Assembly: GCA_002390025.1 (NCBI GenBank) | Contig: DGRU01000219.1 | Location: 1-12,000, forward strand | Direction of reading: 5' to 3' | Length of the DNA: 12,000 bases | Source: Lachnospiraceae bacterium UBA4380 | GTDB lineage: Bacteria > Bacillota > Clostridia > Lachnospirales > Lachnospiraceae | Shown here: one piece after another, positions 6,105 to 12,000 of the stretch | Layout: each line of letters starts with the position of its first letter | Position numbering within the stretch: position 1 is the stretch's first letter | Translations under genes and position numbers: made by a program | Notes under the pieces: model-generated | The model's database searches: none | The model's input: the letters and a program-made list of their open reading frames with translations, nothing else | Told to the model about the DNA's origin: nothing

Positions 6105-7157
6105 ATGAAAAGAAATATAATTTCAGCAATTCTTCCCGCGGCACTGCTGGCCATGAGCCTTGCAGCATGCGGCAGCCCCAGTGTAAATACACCGGTGGAA
6201 AATCCCGCGGCAGAGACGACTGCTGTATCGGAAGAAGCCGCAGAGGCAGTTACCGAAGAGGCCTCCGCAGAGGAGACAGCAGCTGAAGCAGCTACGGCGT
6301 CCGCGGCTGCGGAAGAGGATGTCAAGGTCAAAAACAAAGAGTACACACTGTCTGTTCCGGCCGCTTACAAAGATCTCCTGATCATTGAAACTCCCGAGGC
6401 AGATGAGAACGGGATTCTGTTCGCGGTTTATGAGAAGGCCTCTGTGGATGCAGAGAAGGCACAAGAGGGAGACATTGAGGGCGCCGGATGGCTGTTCAGT
6501 ATCGGAACAGAAAACGAGCAGCACATCTACGACAAGCTCTGCGAAGACATGTCCGGCGAGGATGTATTTGCAGTTACCGAGGGCGGTACTTATTACGTAA
6601 AATACCATCCCACGGATGTAAGGTTTGTCCGCGAGGAATATACGGATATTGAAAAGGATATGGAGCAGTGGAGCAGACTCAACGAATGGGCAGCTACAGT
6701 TCCGGAGACTTTTGTCAGGGACAACGAAGGTCTGACCCTTGAGAAGCACAGCAACACCGAGCTTGACCAGTACTTGGCGCGGATCGCTTACAGAGATGAC
6801 GTAGACTATACACTTGAAGCCGCCCAATATGGTGTTTTGAAACACGGTGACGAGGACGTCACTCCCTATGCCACCCGGATGATCAAGGGCGTCACTTACA
6901 GCTTTGCGGAAATTGAGAAGGCCCCCGACGGCGAGTATATTGCCATGGAAATTCCCGGAGACCATGTACGATATGATTTCTTCTTTGCAGAGGAAGGACA
7001 GAACTACATCAGAGAGAGCAGAGAAGTAGACGGAGAAACCTATGAGACCTTCTATGAGGCGGAATTTACCGATGACACCTATACGGCAAACGAGATCATG
7101 AATGACTGGTATCTGGAACTGGTTGATAATGATACACAGGCGATTCCTGCATACTGA
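6105..7157 (+). CDS. Acidic lipoprotein of unknown function
   Basis: The 350-residue product starts with a lipoprotein signal peptide: basic MKRN, a hydrophobic core and the lipobox LAAC, with the lipidated cysteine at residue 22. Cleavage by signal peptidase II would anchor it to the outer face of the cell membrane. Residues 23-72 are a low-complexity Ala/Glu/Thr/Ser linker, probably a flexible tether. From about residue 74 (VKVKNKEYTLSVPAAYKDL) a folded, strongly acidic domain continues to the C-terminus (IMNDWYLELVDNDTQAIPAY). I recognise no catalytic motif or named domain. The ATG follows AGGAGG (6086-6091) at 13 bases, slightly long, but no nearer start exists. It is a single-gene unit, oriented opposite to both the deoR-type gene and fruKA, and ends at the terminator at 7376. 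A link to fructose metabolism is not shown by anything in the sequence. Confidence 0.85.
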   Translation: MKRNIISAILPAALLAMSLAACGSPSVNTPVENPAAETTAVSEEAAEAVTEEASAEETAAEAATASAAAEEDVKVKNKEYTLSVPAAYKDLLIIETPEADENGILFAVYEKASVDAEKAQEGDIEGAGWLFSIGTENEQHIYDKLCEDMSGEDVFAVTEGGTYYVKYHPTDVRFVREEYTDIEKDMEQWSRLNEWAATVPETFVRDNEGLTLEKHSNTELDQYLARIAYRDDVDYTLEAAQYGVLKHGDEDVTPYATRMIKGVTYSFAEIEKAPDGEYIAMEIPGDHVRYDFFFAEEGQNYIRESREVDGETYETFYEAEFTDDTYTANEIMNDWYLELVDNDTQAIPAY

Positions 7158-7227
7158 TGAGACCTGGGCGCCTGCGTGTTCCGGCATCACAGGAATGTGC
7201 GGATATCAGTTAAAAAAGTCAAATAAA

Positions 7228-7377
7228 GCAGCAAACAGTAAAGAAGCAAACAGTAAAAACAGAAAACAGTAAGGCAGAAAACAGTAAGTCAGCAAACAGT
7301 AAAGAAGCAAACAGGAATGCAGAAAACAGTAAGGCAGTAAATAATTAAGCAGTAAACAATCAAGCATAAATACAGCA
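7228..7377. repeat. Ten 15-bp tandem repeats
   Basis: Ten units keep an exact 15-base period from 7228 to 7377. Typical units are GAAGCAAACAGTAAA, GGCAGAAAACAGTAA and AGCAGTAAACAATCA. The CAGTAA core is kept in most units and decays towards the 3' end. A faint eleventh unit may precede it at 7213. The array starts 70 bases after the lipoprotein stop codon and runs directly into the terminator hairpin, so it would be the 3' untranslated region of that mRNA. The frame meets stop codons within the array, so it is not coding. Confidence 0.9.
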
Positions 7378-7420
7378 GGCCTGCGGGGAAGAATCTCTCC
7401 GCAGGCCTGTTTTGTCTCTT
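7376..7420 (+). terminator. Intrinsic terminator after the lipoprotein gene
   Basis: CAGGCCTGCGG (7376-7386) pairs perfectly with CCGCAGGCCTG (7399-7409), giving an 11-bp GC-rich stem with a 12-base loop. It is followed on the plus strand by TTTTGTCTCTT. On the minus strand the hairpin lies about 115 bases after the fruA stop and could also stop fruKA transcription, but there the following bases (CTGTATTTATG) are a poor T-tract. Confidence 0.88.
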
Positions 7421-7458
7421 GATTATATTGCTGAATTATGTCTCTGATTTATGTTTTT

Positions 7459-7529
7459 GCATTTTGCCGCTGCAGTTTTGATTTATGCTTCAGCATTTTG
7501 CCGCTGCGGCGGCTGCGGTTTTGATTTAT
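7459..7529. repeat. Imperfect direct repeat overlapping the fruA stop
   Basis: GCATTTTGCCGCTGC occurs at 7459-7473 and again at 7493-7507, 34 bases apart. Each copy is followed by TTTTGATTTAT (7476-7486 and 7519-7529), with a few extra GGCGGCTGCGG bases in the second copy. The second TTTTGATTTAT includes the fruA stop codon (7526-7528). Confidence 0.75.
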
Positions 7530-9451
7530 TCCTCTACAGGTTTCTTGAGGAAGCCCAGAAGCAGGGTGCCAACGATGGTGCCGATGACCAGTGCAACGAT
7601 GTACATAGGCCAGTTGCCGACAACAGGGAACACGAAGATGCCGCCGTGAGGAGCCATCAGTGTGCAGCCGAAGACCATGGAGAGTGCGCCTGCGATACCG
7701 GAGCCGATGATGCAGGAAGGAAGGACGCGGCCGGGATCGGAAGCTGCGAAGGGGATAGCGCCCTCAGTGATGAATGCAAGACCCATGATGAAGTTGACGG
7801 GGCCGGACTCTCTCTCTTCCTTGGTGAACTTGTTCTTGAACAGGATGGTTGCCAGCGCGATTGCGCAGGGGGGTACCATACCGCCGATCATGACTGCTGC
7901 CATGATGTCATAGTTGCCTGCTGCGATGGATGCAGTACCGAAGACGTAAGCTGCCTTGTTGAAGGGGCCGCCCATGTCGATGGCCATCATGCCGCCGAGG
8001 ATCAGGCCGAGGATGAGCTTGCTGCTGCCGCTCATGCTGCTCAGAGCATTGTTCAGACCGGTGTTCAGGGCGCCGATCGGAGGTTCAACAATGAACATCA
8101 TGATCAGGCCTGTCAGCAGAATACCGAACAGAGGATACAGAAGGACGGGAGCGATCTTCTCGATGGACTCGGGAAGGTTGCTGAAGAGCTTCTGCAGGAA
8201 AAGTACAACGTAACCGGCTACGAAACCTGCGACCAGAGCGCCGAGGAAACCGGACTTGCCGTTTGCTGCGATCATGCCGCCGACGAAACCGACTGCGAGG
8301 CCGGGTCTGTCAGCAATACTCTCTGCGATGTAACCTGCGAGAACGGGAAGCATGAAGCCAAATGCCACGCCGCCGATGGATTTCAGAGTTGCAGCGACAG
8401 GGGTGATGGAACCGAAGTTTCCTCTGTCTGCTACAGACAGTGCGTTCATATCGACCAGGAGACCGTCGATCAGGAATGCCAGAGCGATCAGGATACCGCC
8501 GCCGACGACGAAGGGAAGCATGTGGGAAACACCGTTCATCAGCTGGACGTAGATCTTGTGTCCTGCACTGCCGGAAGACTTCTGGCCGGAGGATGCGCTT
8601 GCCGCAGCTGCTGCGCTGCCTGCATTCCATACGGGAGCATCGCCTGCCATTGCGCGCTTGACCAGTTCAGGTCCTTTGCTGATACCGTCGGAAACAGGAA
8701 CTTCAATCAGCTTCTTGCCGTGGAAACGATCCATGGGGACCTTTGCGTCTGCCGCAACGATGATGCAGTCAGCGTCCGCGATTTCCTTGTCAGTAAGGAC
8801 ATTCTTGGCACCGCCGGAGCCTCTGGTCTCGACCTTGACCCAGCAGCCTGCCGCCTTGGCGGCTTTCTCGATACCTTCTGCGGCCATATATGTGTGTGCA
8901 ATGCCGGTGGGGCAGGATGTAACAGCGCAGATCTTGCAGGCGTCGTCCGCGAGGGCTGCCATGACCTGGGGAGCGCCGTTTTCGACCATCTCGTCCTTGG
9001 CGTCTGCTGCGTCGATAACGGCGAGGAATTCGTCCACATCCTTTGCGTTCTTCAGGTCCTCGCTGAACTGCTCATCCATGAGCAGACGGGAAAGTTTGCT
9101 GAGCACGTCCAGGTGAACATTGTCCTTGGTATTGGGAGCCGCGATCAGGAAGATCAGGTTGACAGGCTCGCCGTCCAGGGAATCATACTCTACGCCGTCC
9201 TTGACGACCATGGCTGCGAGGCCGGGTTTGATGACTGCATCGCATTTGCCGTGAGGGATTGCGAGGCCGTCGCCGATACCGGTGGTGGACTCTTCCTCTC
9301 TGCGGTAAACTTCTGCGCGGTAAGCGTCCAGATCACGGATCTTTTCGCTCTTGGCCATGAGGGCGACCATCTGGTCCAGTGCTTCCTCTTTTTTCTTCGG
9401 TGTGCCGTTCAGATCAATACTCCGTCTGTCGAGCAAATCAGTAATACGCAT
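7526..9451 (-). CDS. fruA: Fructose-specific PTS enzyme II, domains A-B-C
   Basis: FruA imports fructose and phosphorylates it to fructose-1-phosphate, passing phosphate from HPr through its own EIIA and EIIB domains. The 641 residues show EIIA at about 1-150 with phospho-His H67 in GIGDGLAIPHGK. EIIB follows at about 172-270 with phospho-Cys C180 in SCPTGIAHTYMAAEG. A small Ala/Ser/Gly linker lies near 278-297, and the membrane EIIC at about 298-641 has IYVQLMNGVSHMLPFVVGGG and DMGGPFNKAAY. This A-B-C order is common in Firmicutes. The ATG at 9451 sits six bases after AGGAGG and gives the normal EIIA start MRITDLLDRR. The frame stays open upstream to 9691, but that would overlap fruK and add 80 residues with no family counterpart. 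It follows fruK in one operon after a 166-base spacer. Confidence 0.96.
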   Translation of the reverse strand: MRITDLLDRRSIDLNGTPKKKEEALDQMVALMAKSEKIRDLDAYRAEVYRREEESTTGIGDGLAIPHGKCDAVIKPGLAAMVVKDGVEYDSLDGEPVNLIFLIAAPNTKDNVHLDVLSKLSRLLMDEQFSEDLKNAKDVDEFLAVIDAADAKDEMVENGAPQVMAALADDACKICAVTSCPTGIAHTYMAAEGIEKAAKAAGCWVKVETRGSGGAKNVLTDKEIADADCIIVAADAKVPMDRFHGKKLIEVPVSDGISKGPELVKRAMAGDAPVWNAGSAAAAASASSGQKSSGSAGHKIYVQLMNGVSHMLPFVVGGGILIALAFLIDGLLVDMNALSVADRGNFGSITPVAATLKSIGGVAFGFMLPVLAGYIAESIADRPGLAVGFVGGMIAANGKSGFLGALVAGFVAGYVVLFLQKLFSNLPESIEKIAPVLLYPLFGILLTGLIMMFIVEPPIGALNTGLNNALSSMSGSSKLILGLILGGMMAIDMGGPFNKAAYVFGTASIAAGNYDIMAAVMIGGMVPPCAIALATILFKNKFTKEERESGPVNFIMGLAFITEGAIPFAASDPGRVLPSCIIGSGIAGALSMVFGCTLMAPHGGIFVFPVVGNWPMYIVALVIGTIVGTLLLGFLKKPVEE

Positions 9452-9617
9452 GTAATTCCTCCTTTTACACGAATTGCTGTGTGTAAATATGACATTCCGT
9501 TTGTCCGTGTACAGGCTGTACTCGAATTGTCCGGTTATGTCTCCCTTTATGTTGTTGTTCTGTCCGAGTGTCTTGTCCGACTGCTGCCGCTTTCCGGCAT
9601 GCTTTCCGTCAGAGCTT
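9452..9617 (-). other. fruK-fruA intercistronic spacer with repeated motif
   Basis: The 166-base spacer is long for a fruK-fruA operon. In mRNA sense it carries four CGGACA copies (9579-9574, 9566-9561, 9533-9528, 9507-9502), the palindrome GTACAG-N-CTGTAC (9509-9521), a small TGCCG/CGGCA hairpin (9585-9599) and the stem at 9464-9487. No gene or terminator T-tract is present. Confidence 0.55.
9464..9487 (-). promoter_or_regulatory. Hairpin abutting the fruA ribosome-binding site
   Basis: In the mRNA sense, TTTACAC (9487-9481) and GTGTAAA (9470-9464) form a perfect 7-bp stem around a 10-base loop. The stem ends exactly where the AGGAGG ribosome-binding site (9463-9458) begins. It may limit or tune fruA translation relative to fruK, or act as an end of a processed mRNA. 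The stem is seen directly; the role is inferred. Confidence 0.5.
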
Positions 9618-10526
9618 TTATCCGTCGAGACGTCCGTAGACATCCATGACTTCTTCTCTGGTGGCAAGCAGATCCGAGAAGGCGCTGGCACTGCCGGTCG
9701 CTACGCCCATGCGGAAAGCATGTTCATACTCATGCTTCTCTTCCCAGCCTGTCAGGAAACCTGCGACCATGGAATCGCCTGCGCCGACAGCATTGACGAG
9801 CTGACCCTTAGGAGCGGGAAGTGAGTGGACATCGCCGTTCTCGTCCAGAAGTACTGCGCCCATGCCGGACATGGATACCAGTACGTTGACAGCACCCATT
9901 TCCTGGAGCTTTTTCGCATAGGGGACAACGGATTCTCTGGTCTCGAGCTTCACACCGAAGATCTCACCGATTTCGTGATGATTGGGTTTGATCAGGAAGG
10001 GGTGATACTGCAGGACGTTGAGGAGAAGATCCTTTGTCGCGTCGACGACAAAACGGATTCCGCGGCCCTGCAGCGCCTCGAGAATGTTGGAATAGATGGT
10101 TCCGGGCATGCTCTCAGGAATGCTGCCTGCAAGTACAAGCGTGTCTCCCTCTTTGAGCGTGTTGAGCTTTGCCATCAGAGCATCCTGTCCGGCCTGATCA
10201 ATAACGGGTCCCATGCCGTTGATCTCGGTTCCGTCGACATCTTTCAGCTTCAGGTTGATTCTGGAGAAGCCGTTCCCGATGCGGATGAAGTCGTTTTTCA
10301 GACCCATCTCATTCATCCTGCGGATCAGCTCGTCACCGGTAAAGCCTGCGACGAATCCGAGAGCTGTGCTGTCAATGCCAAGATTTCTGAGGACAGTGGT
10401 CACATTAATGCCCTTTCCGCCGGCAAGCATCTGCTCATAGACTGTCCGGTTCGTCTTTCCAAGTTCGAAATTCGGAACAGAAACGATGTAGTCCAGCGAA
10501 GGATTGAATGTTACTGTGTAGATCAT
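9618..10526 (-). CDS. fruK: 1-phosphofructokinase
   Basis: FruK phosphorylates fructose-1-phosphate, the product of FruA, to fructose-1,6-bisphosphate with ATP, feeding glycolysis. The 302-residue protein is a PfkB/ribokinase-family kinase of normal length. It opens with MIYTVTFNPSLDYIV, carries the substrate-site GGKGIN (36-41), the KPNHHEIG block (180-187) and the family signature VGAGDSMVAGFLTG, whose Asp (D251) is the catalytic base. The 1-phosphofructokinase assignment rather than tagatose-6-phosphate kinase rests on the N-terminal TFNPSLDY motif and on the fruA neighbour. The ATG at 10526 follows AAGGAGGT at six bases. It is the first gene of the fruKA operon, with a promoter 30 bases upstream. 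Confidence 0.95.
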   Translation of the reverse strand: MIYTVTFNPSLDYIVSVPNFELGKTNRTVYEQMLAGGKGINVTTVLRNLGIDSTALGFVAGFTGDELIRRMNEMGLKNDFIRIGNGFSRINLKLKDVDGTEINGMGPVIDQAGQDALMAKLNTLKEGDTLVLAGSIPESMPGTIYSNILEALQGRGIRFVVDATKDLLLNVLQYHPFLIKPNHHEIGEIFGVKLETRESVVPYAKKLQEMGAVNVLVSMSGMGAVLLDENGDVHSLPAPKGQLVNAVGAGDSMVAGFLTGWEEKHEYEHAFRMGVATGSASAFSDLLATREEVMDVYGRLDG

Positions 10527-10555
10527 TCGTTGACCTCCTTTCCTTGAGTGATTCT

Positions 10556-10584
10556 ATTGTACATCCAAAATCAGTCAAAATCAA
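10556..10584 (-). promoter_or_regulatory. Predicted sigma-A promoter of fruKA
   Basis: On the minus strand, -35 TTGATT (10584-10579) is separated by 17 bases from -10 TACAAT (10561-10556). Transcription would start near 10549, leaving a short leader with the AAGGAGGT ribosome-binding site. The direct repeat at 10566-10583 overlaps the -35 and spacer. Confidence 0.7.
10566..10583. promoter_or_regulatory. Tandem 8-bp repeat, candidate FruR operator
   Basis: CAAAATCA occurs at 10566-10573 and 10576-10583, starting exactly 10 bases apart, one helical turn. The pair lies across the fruKA -35 and spacer, where a bound repressor would block RNA polymerase. DeoR-family repressors often use repeated half-sites; binding of the protein at 4802-5587 is my inference. 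Confidence 0.45.
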
Positions 10585-10725
10585 GCAATTTCTTTCATTT
10601 TTTCAGCAGAAATTCGTGAAAATACAATCATAAACGGTCAAATTCATTTAAAAACTGTTATGTGGAAAAAAATAATGGGAAAAATTCCGGGAAAGAGAGT
10701 TTCATAGCATACATGTGTCAGGATG

Positions 10726-10734
10726 TGTTATGAT
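10726..10734 (+). promoter_or_regulatory. Possible extended -10 promoter of fumC
   Basis: TGTTATGAT matches the extended -10 pattern TGnTATAAT with one mismatch. No good -35 is seen at normal spacing. The start would be near 10741, giving a leader of about 83 nt that includes the GC hairpin at 10752-10778. Confidence 0.4.
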
Positions 10735-10740
10735 GAAAAC

Positions 10741-10778
10741 AGCAAGAAAAAGCCCGGGAGCGTCGTGCCCGCTCGGGC
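10741..10778 (-). terminator. Intrinsic terminator, minus strand, upstream of fruKA
   Basis: Read on the minus strand, GCCCGAGCG (10778-10770), loop GGCACGA, then CGCTCCCGGGC (10762-10752) forms a GC-rich hairpin with a two-base bulge, followed at once by TTTTTCTTGC (10751 downward). It would stop antisense transcripts arriving from the fumC side before the fruKA promoter. On the plus strand the same hairpin sits in the fumC leader, where the nearest long T-run (10798-10804) is 19 bases away, so it is not a normal plus-strand terminator. Confidence 0.55.
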
Positions 10779-10823
10779 ATTTGCGGACATTTTTCAGTTT
10801 TTTTCACCAGGAGAGGACAAAGA

Positions 10824-12000
10824 ATGGAATACAGGATCGAACATGATTCAATGGGCGAGGTCAGAGTACCTGCGGATAAATACTGGGCAGCCCAGACAGA
10901 GCGGAGCCGCGGAAACTTTCCCATCGGCGTCGGTATCGAGACTATGCCGAAGGAGATCATTAGAGCATTTGGAATTTTGAAGAAGGCATCGGCGCGTGCC
11001 AATCATGCACTGAAACCGGAGAAGATGACAGCCCGGAAGCTGGAAGCGATCTGCAGGGCGGCGGACGAAGTGATCGCAGGTACGCTGAATGCGCATTTCC
11101 CCCTGGTGGTCTGGCAGACTGGCTCCGGAACCCAGTCCAATATGAACGCGAATGAGGTCATTGCCAACCGCGCCAATGAGATCGCGGGGGAAAAGCTCTG
11201 CCATCCCAACGACGATATCAATATGAGCCAGTCTTCAAACGACACCTTCCCGACAGCCATGCACATCTCGGCAGTGACTGTCCTCGAGGACTGTCTGATT
11301 CCTGCGGCAGAGGGACTCATCGGGACTTTCCGCACTCTGGAGGCAGAAAACGAAGGCATCGTCAAGAGCGGCAGGACCCACCTGCAGGATGCGGTTCCGA
11401 TCAGTTTCGCCCAGGAGATCAGCGGCTGGCGCAGCTCTCTTGAGAGAGATGTTGAGCTCGTCCGCCTGTCAATAAAGCCCCTGTCCGAGCTGGCTCTGGG
11501 CGGCACGGCCGTCGGTACCGGACTGAACGCGCCGGCAGGCTTCTCGGAAAAGGTTGCCGAGGAGATCTCCGCCCTTACAGGCAAAACCTTTGTGACAGCA
11601 CCCAATAAATATCATGCCTTGACGTCCAAGGACGAGATTGTGTTTGCCCACGGCGCGGTGAAGGCCATGGCTGCTGATATGTTGAAGATCGCCAATGACG
11701 TCCGCTGGCTTGCCAGCGGCCCCCGCTGCGGACTGGGCGAGATCCGTATCCCCGAGAACGAGCCGGGAAGTTCGATCATGCCCGGCAAGGTCAATCCGAC
11801 TCAGTGCGAGCAGGTCACGATGGTGGCCGTTCAGGTCATGGGCAACGACGCTGCCATCGGCTTTGCGGCATCTCAGGGCAATTTTGAACTGAATGTCTTC
11901 ATGCCTGTGATCGCCTACAACTTCCTGCAGTCTGTGAGGCTCCTTTCCGAGTCCATCACTTCCTTCAGGAACAATTGCGCCGTCGGAATCAAGGCGGACA
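10824..12000 (+). CDS. fumC: Class II fumarate hydratase, 3' end outside window
   Basis: Class II fumarase reversibly hydrates fumarate to L-malate in the cytoplasm without an iron-sulfur cluster. The first 392 residues of about 460 are present. Motifs in order are [14 protein letters not shown] (99-112), [14 protein letters not shown] (134-147), [10 protein letters not shown] with H186, and the superfamily signature [11 protein letters not shown] (315-325) with the catalytic serine. The pattern [10 protein letters not shown] with a one-piece [15 protein letters not shown] favours fumarase over aspartase or argininosuccinate lyase, although aspartase is a close relative. The ATG at 10824 follows AGGAGAGG (10809-10816) at about seven bases and gives [25 protein letters not shown], the normal start. 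It is divergent from fruK across 297 bases and no partner gene is visible. Confidence 0.95.
   Translation, partial: MEYRIEHDSMGEVRVPADKYWAAQTERSRGNFPIGVGIETMPKEIIRAFGILKKASARANHALKPEKMTARKLEAICRAADEVIAGTLNAHFPLVVWQTGSGTQSNMNANEVIANRANEIAGEKLCHPNDDINMSQSSNDTFPTAMHISAVTVLEDCLIPAAEGLIGTFRTLEAENEGIVKSGRTHLQDAVPISFAQEISGWRSSLERDVELVRLSIKPLSELALGGTAVGTGLNAPAGFSEKVAEEISALTGKTFVTAPNKYHALTSKDEIVFAHGAVKAMAADMLKIANDVRWLASGPRCGLGEIRIPENEPGSSIMPGKVNPTQCEQVTMVAVQVMGNDAAIGFAASQGNFELNVFMPVIAYNFLQSVRLLSESITSFRNNCAVGIKAD

Larger units (their letters stand above)
7158..7525. other. Convergent intergenic region between the lipoprotein gene and fruA
   Basis: This 368-base gap holds the 15-bp repeat array, the terminator at 7376-7420, and a partly duplicated segment (7459-7529) just beyond the fruA stop. 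I see no gene or clear minus-strand terminator other than the shared hairpin. Confidence 0.65.

Noticed and set aside
6123..7190. Minus-strand frame of 355 codons across the lipoprotein gene
   Set aside because: The plus strand has a clear signal peptide, lipobox and ribosome-binding site. The minus frame has no ribosome-binding site and no recognisable domain.
7451..9649. Very long open frame on the plus strand across fruA
   Set aside because: It is antisense to a clear FruA coding sequence. The translation is Cys/Asp-rich without domains, an effect of third-position GC bias on the opposite strand.
9452..9691. Longer fruA start at 9691
   Set aside because: It would overlap the end of fruK by 74 bases and add 80 residues unlike any EIIA, while the ATG at 9451 has a perfect ribosome-binding site and the family-typical N-terminus.
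10630..10645. Catabolite-repression (cre) site near ATAAACGGTCAA upstream of fruK
   Set aside because: It matches the cre pattern at only about half of the positions outside the central CG.

Overview
This window looks like a chromosomal stretch from a low-to-mid-GC Clostridia bacterium, most likely Lachnospiraceae-like. The reasons are strong AGGAGG ribosome-binding sites, a DeoR-type regulator with a fruK-fruA operon, a stand-alone dxs, and an acidic Ala/Glu-rich lipoprotein. This assignment is inference from gene style. No rRNA or marker gene is present to fix it.

Layout. Bases 1-1600 (minus) hold most of a glycogen synthase gene (glgA) with an unusual Ala/Pro/Lys/Glu-rich N-terminal extension of about 197 residues. 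It is divergent from dxs (2035-3909, plus, TTG start), which is followed at once by an EamA/DMT-family transporter (3925-4857). A DeoR-family regulator, the likely FruR, converges on the transporter (4802-5587, minus) and overlaps its 3' end. The 5588-6104 gap carries a degenerate three-unit, 60-bp tandem repeat with hairpins. A lipoprotein of unknown function follows (6105-7157, plus). Behind it lie ten exact-period 15-bp repeats and a strong intrinsic terminator. The fructose operon fruK-fruA (10526 to 7526, minus) has a well-defined promoter with tandem 8-bp repeats and a structured 166-nt spacer between the two genes. The window ends inside a class II fumarase gene (fumC, 10824 onwards, plus).

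How the genes work together. FruA imports fructose and phosphorylates it to fructose-1-phosphate. FruK converts this to fructose-1,6-bisphosphate. The DeoR protein probably senses a sugar phosphate and represses fruKA. GlgA stores glucose as glycogen. DXS draws pyruvate and glyceraldehyde-3-phosphate into isoprenoid synthesis, and FumC interconverts fumarate and malate. Apart from fruR/fruK/fruA these are neighbours rather than one pathway.

I see no mobile element, CRISPR array, phage gene, tRNA, rRNA or defence system. The genes are mostly familiar. The less explained material is the GlgA N-terminal extension, the two kinds of intergenic tandem repeat, and the fruK-fruA spacer.
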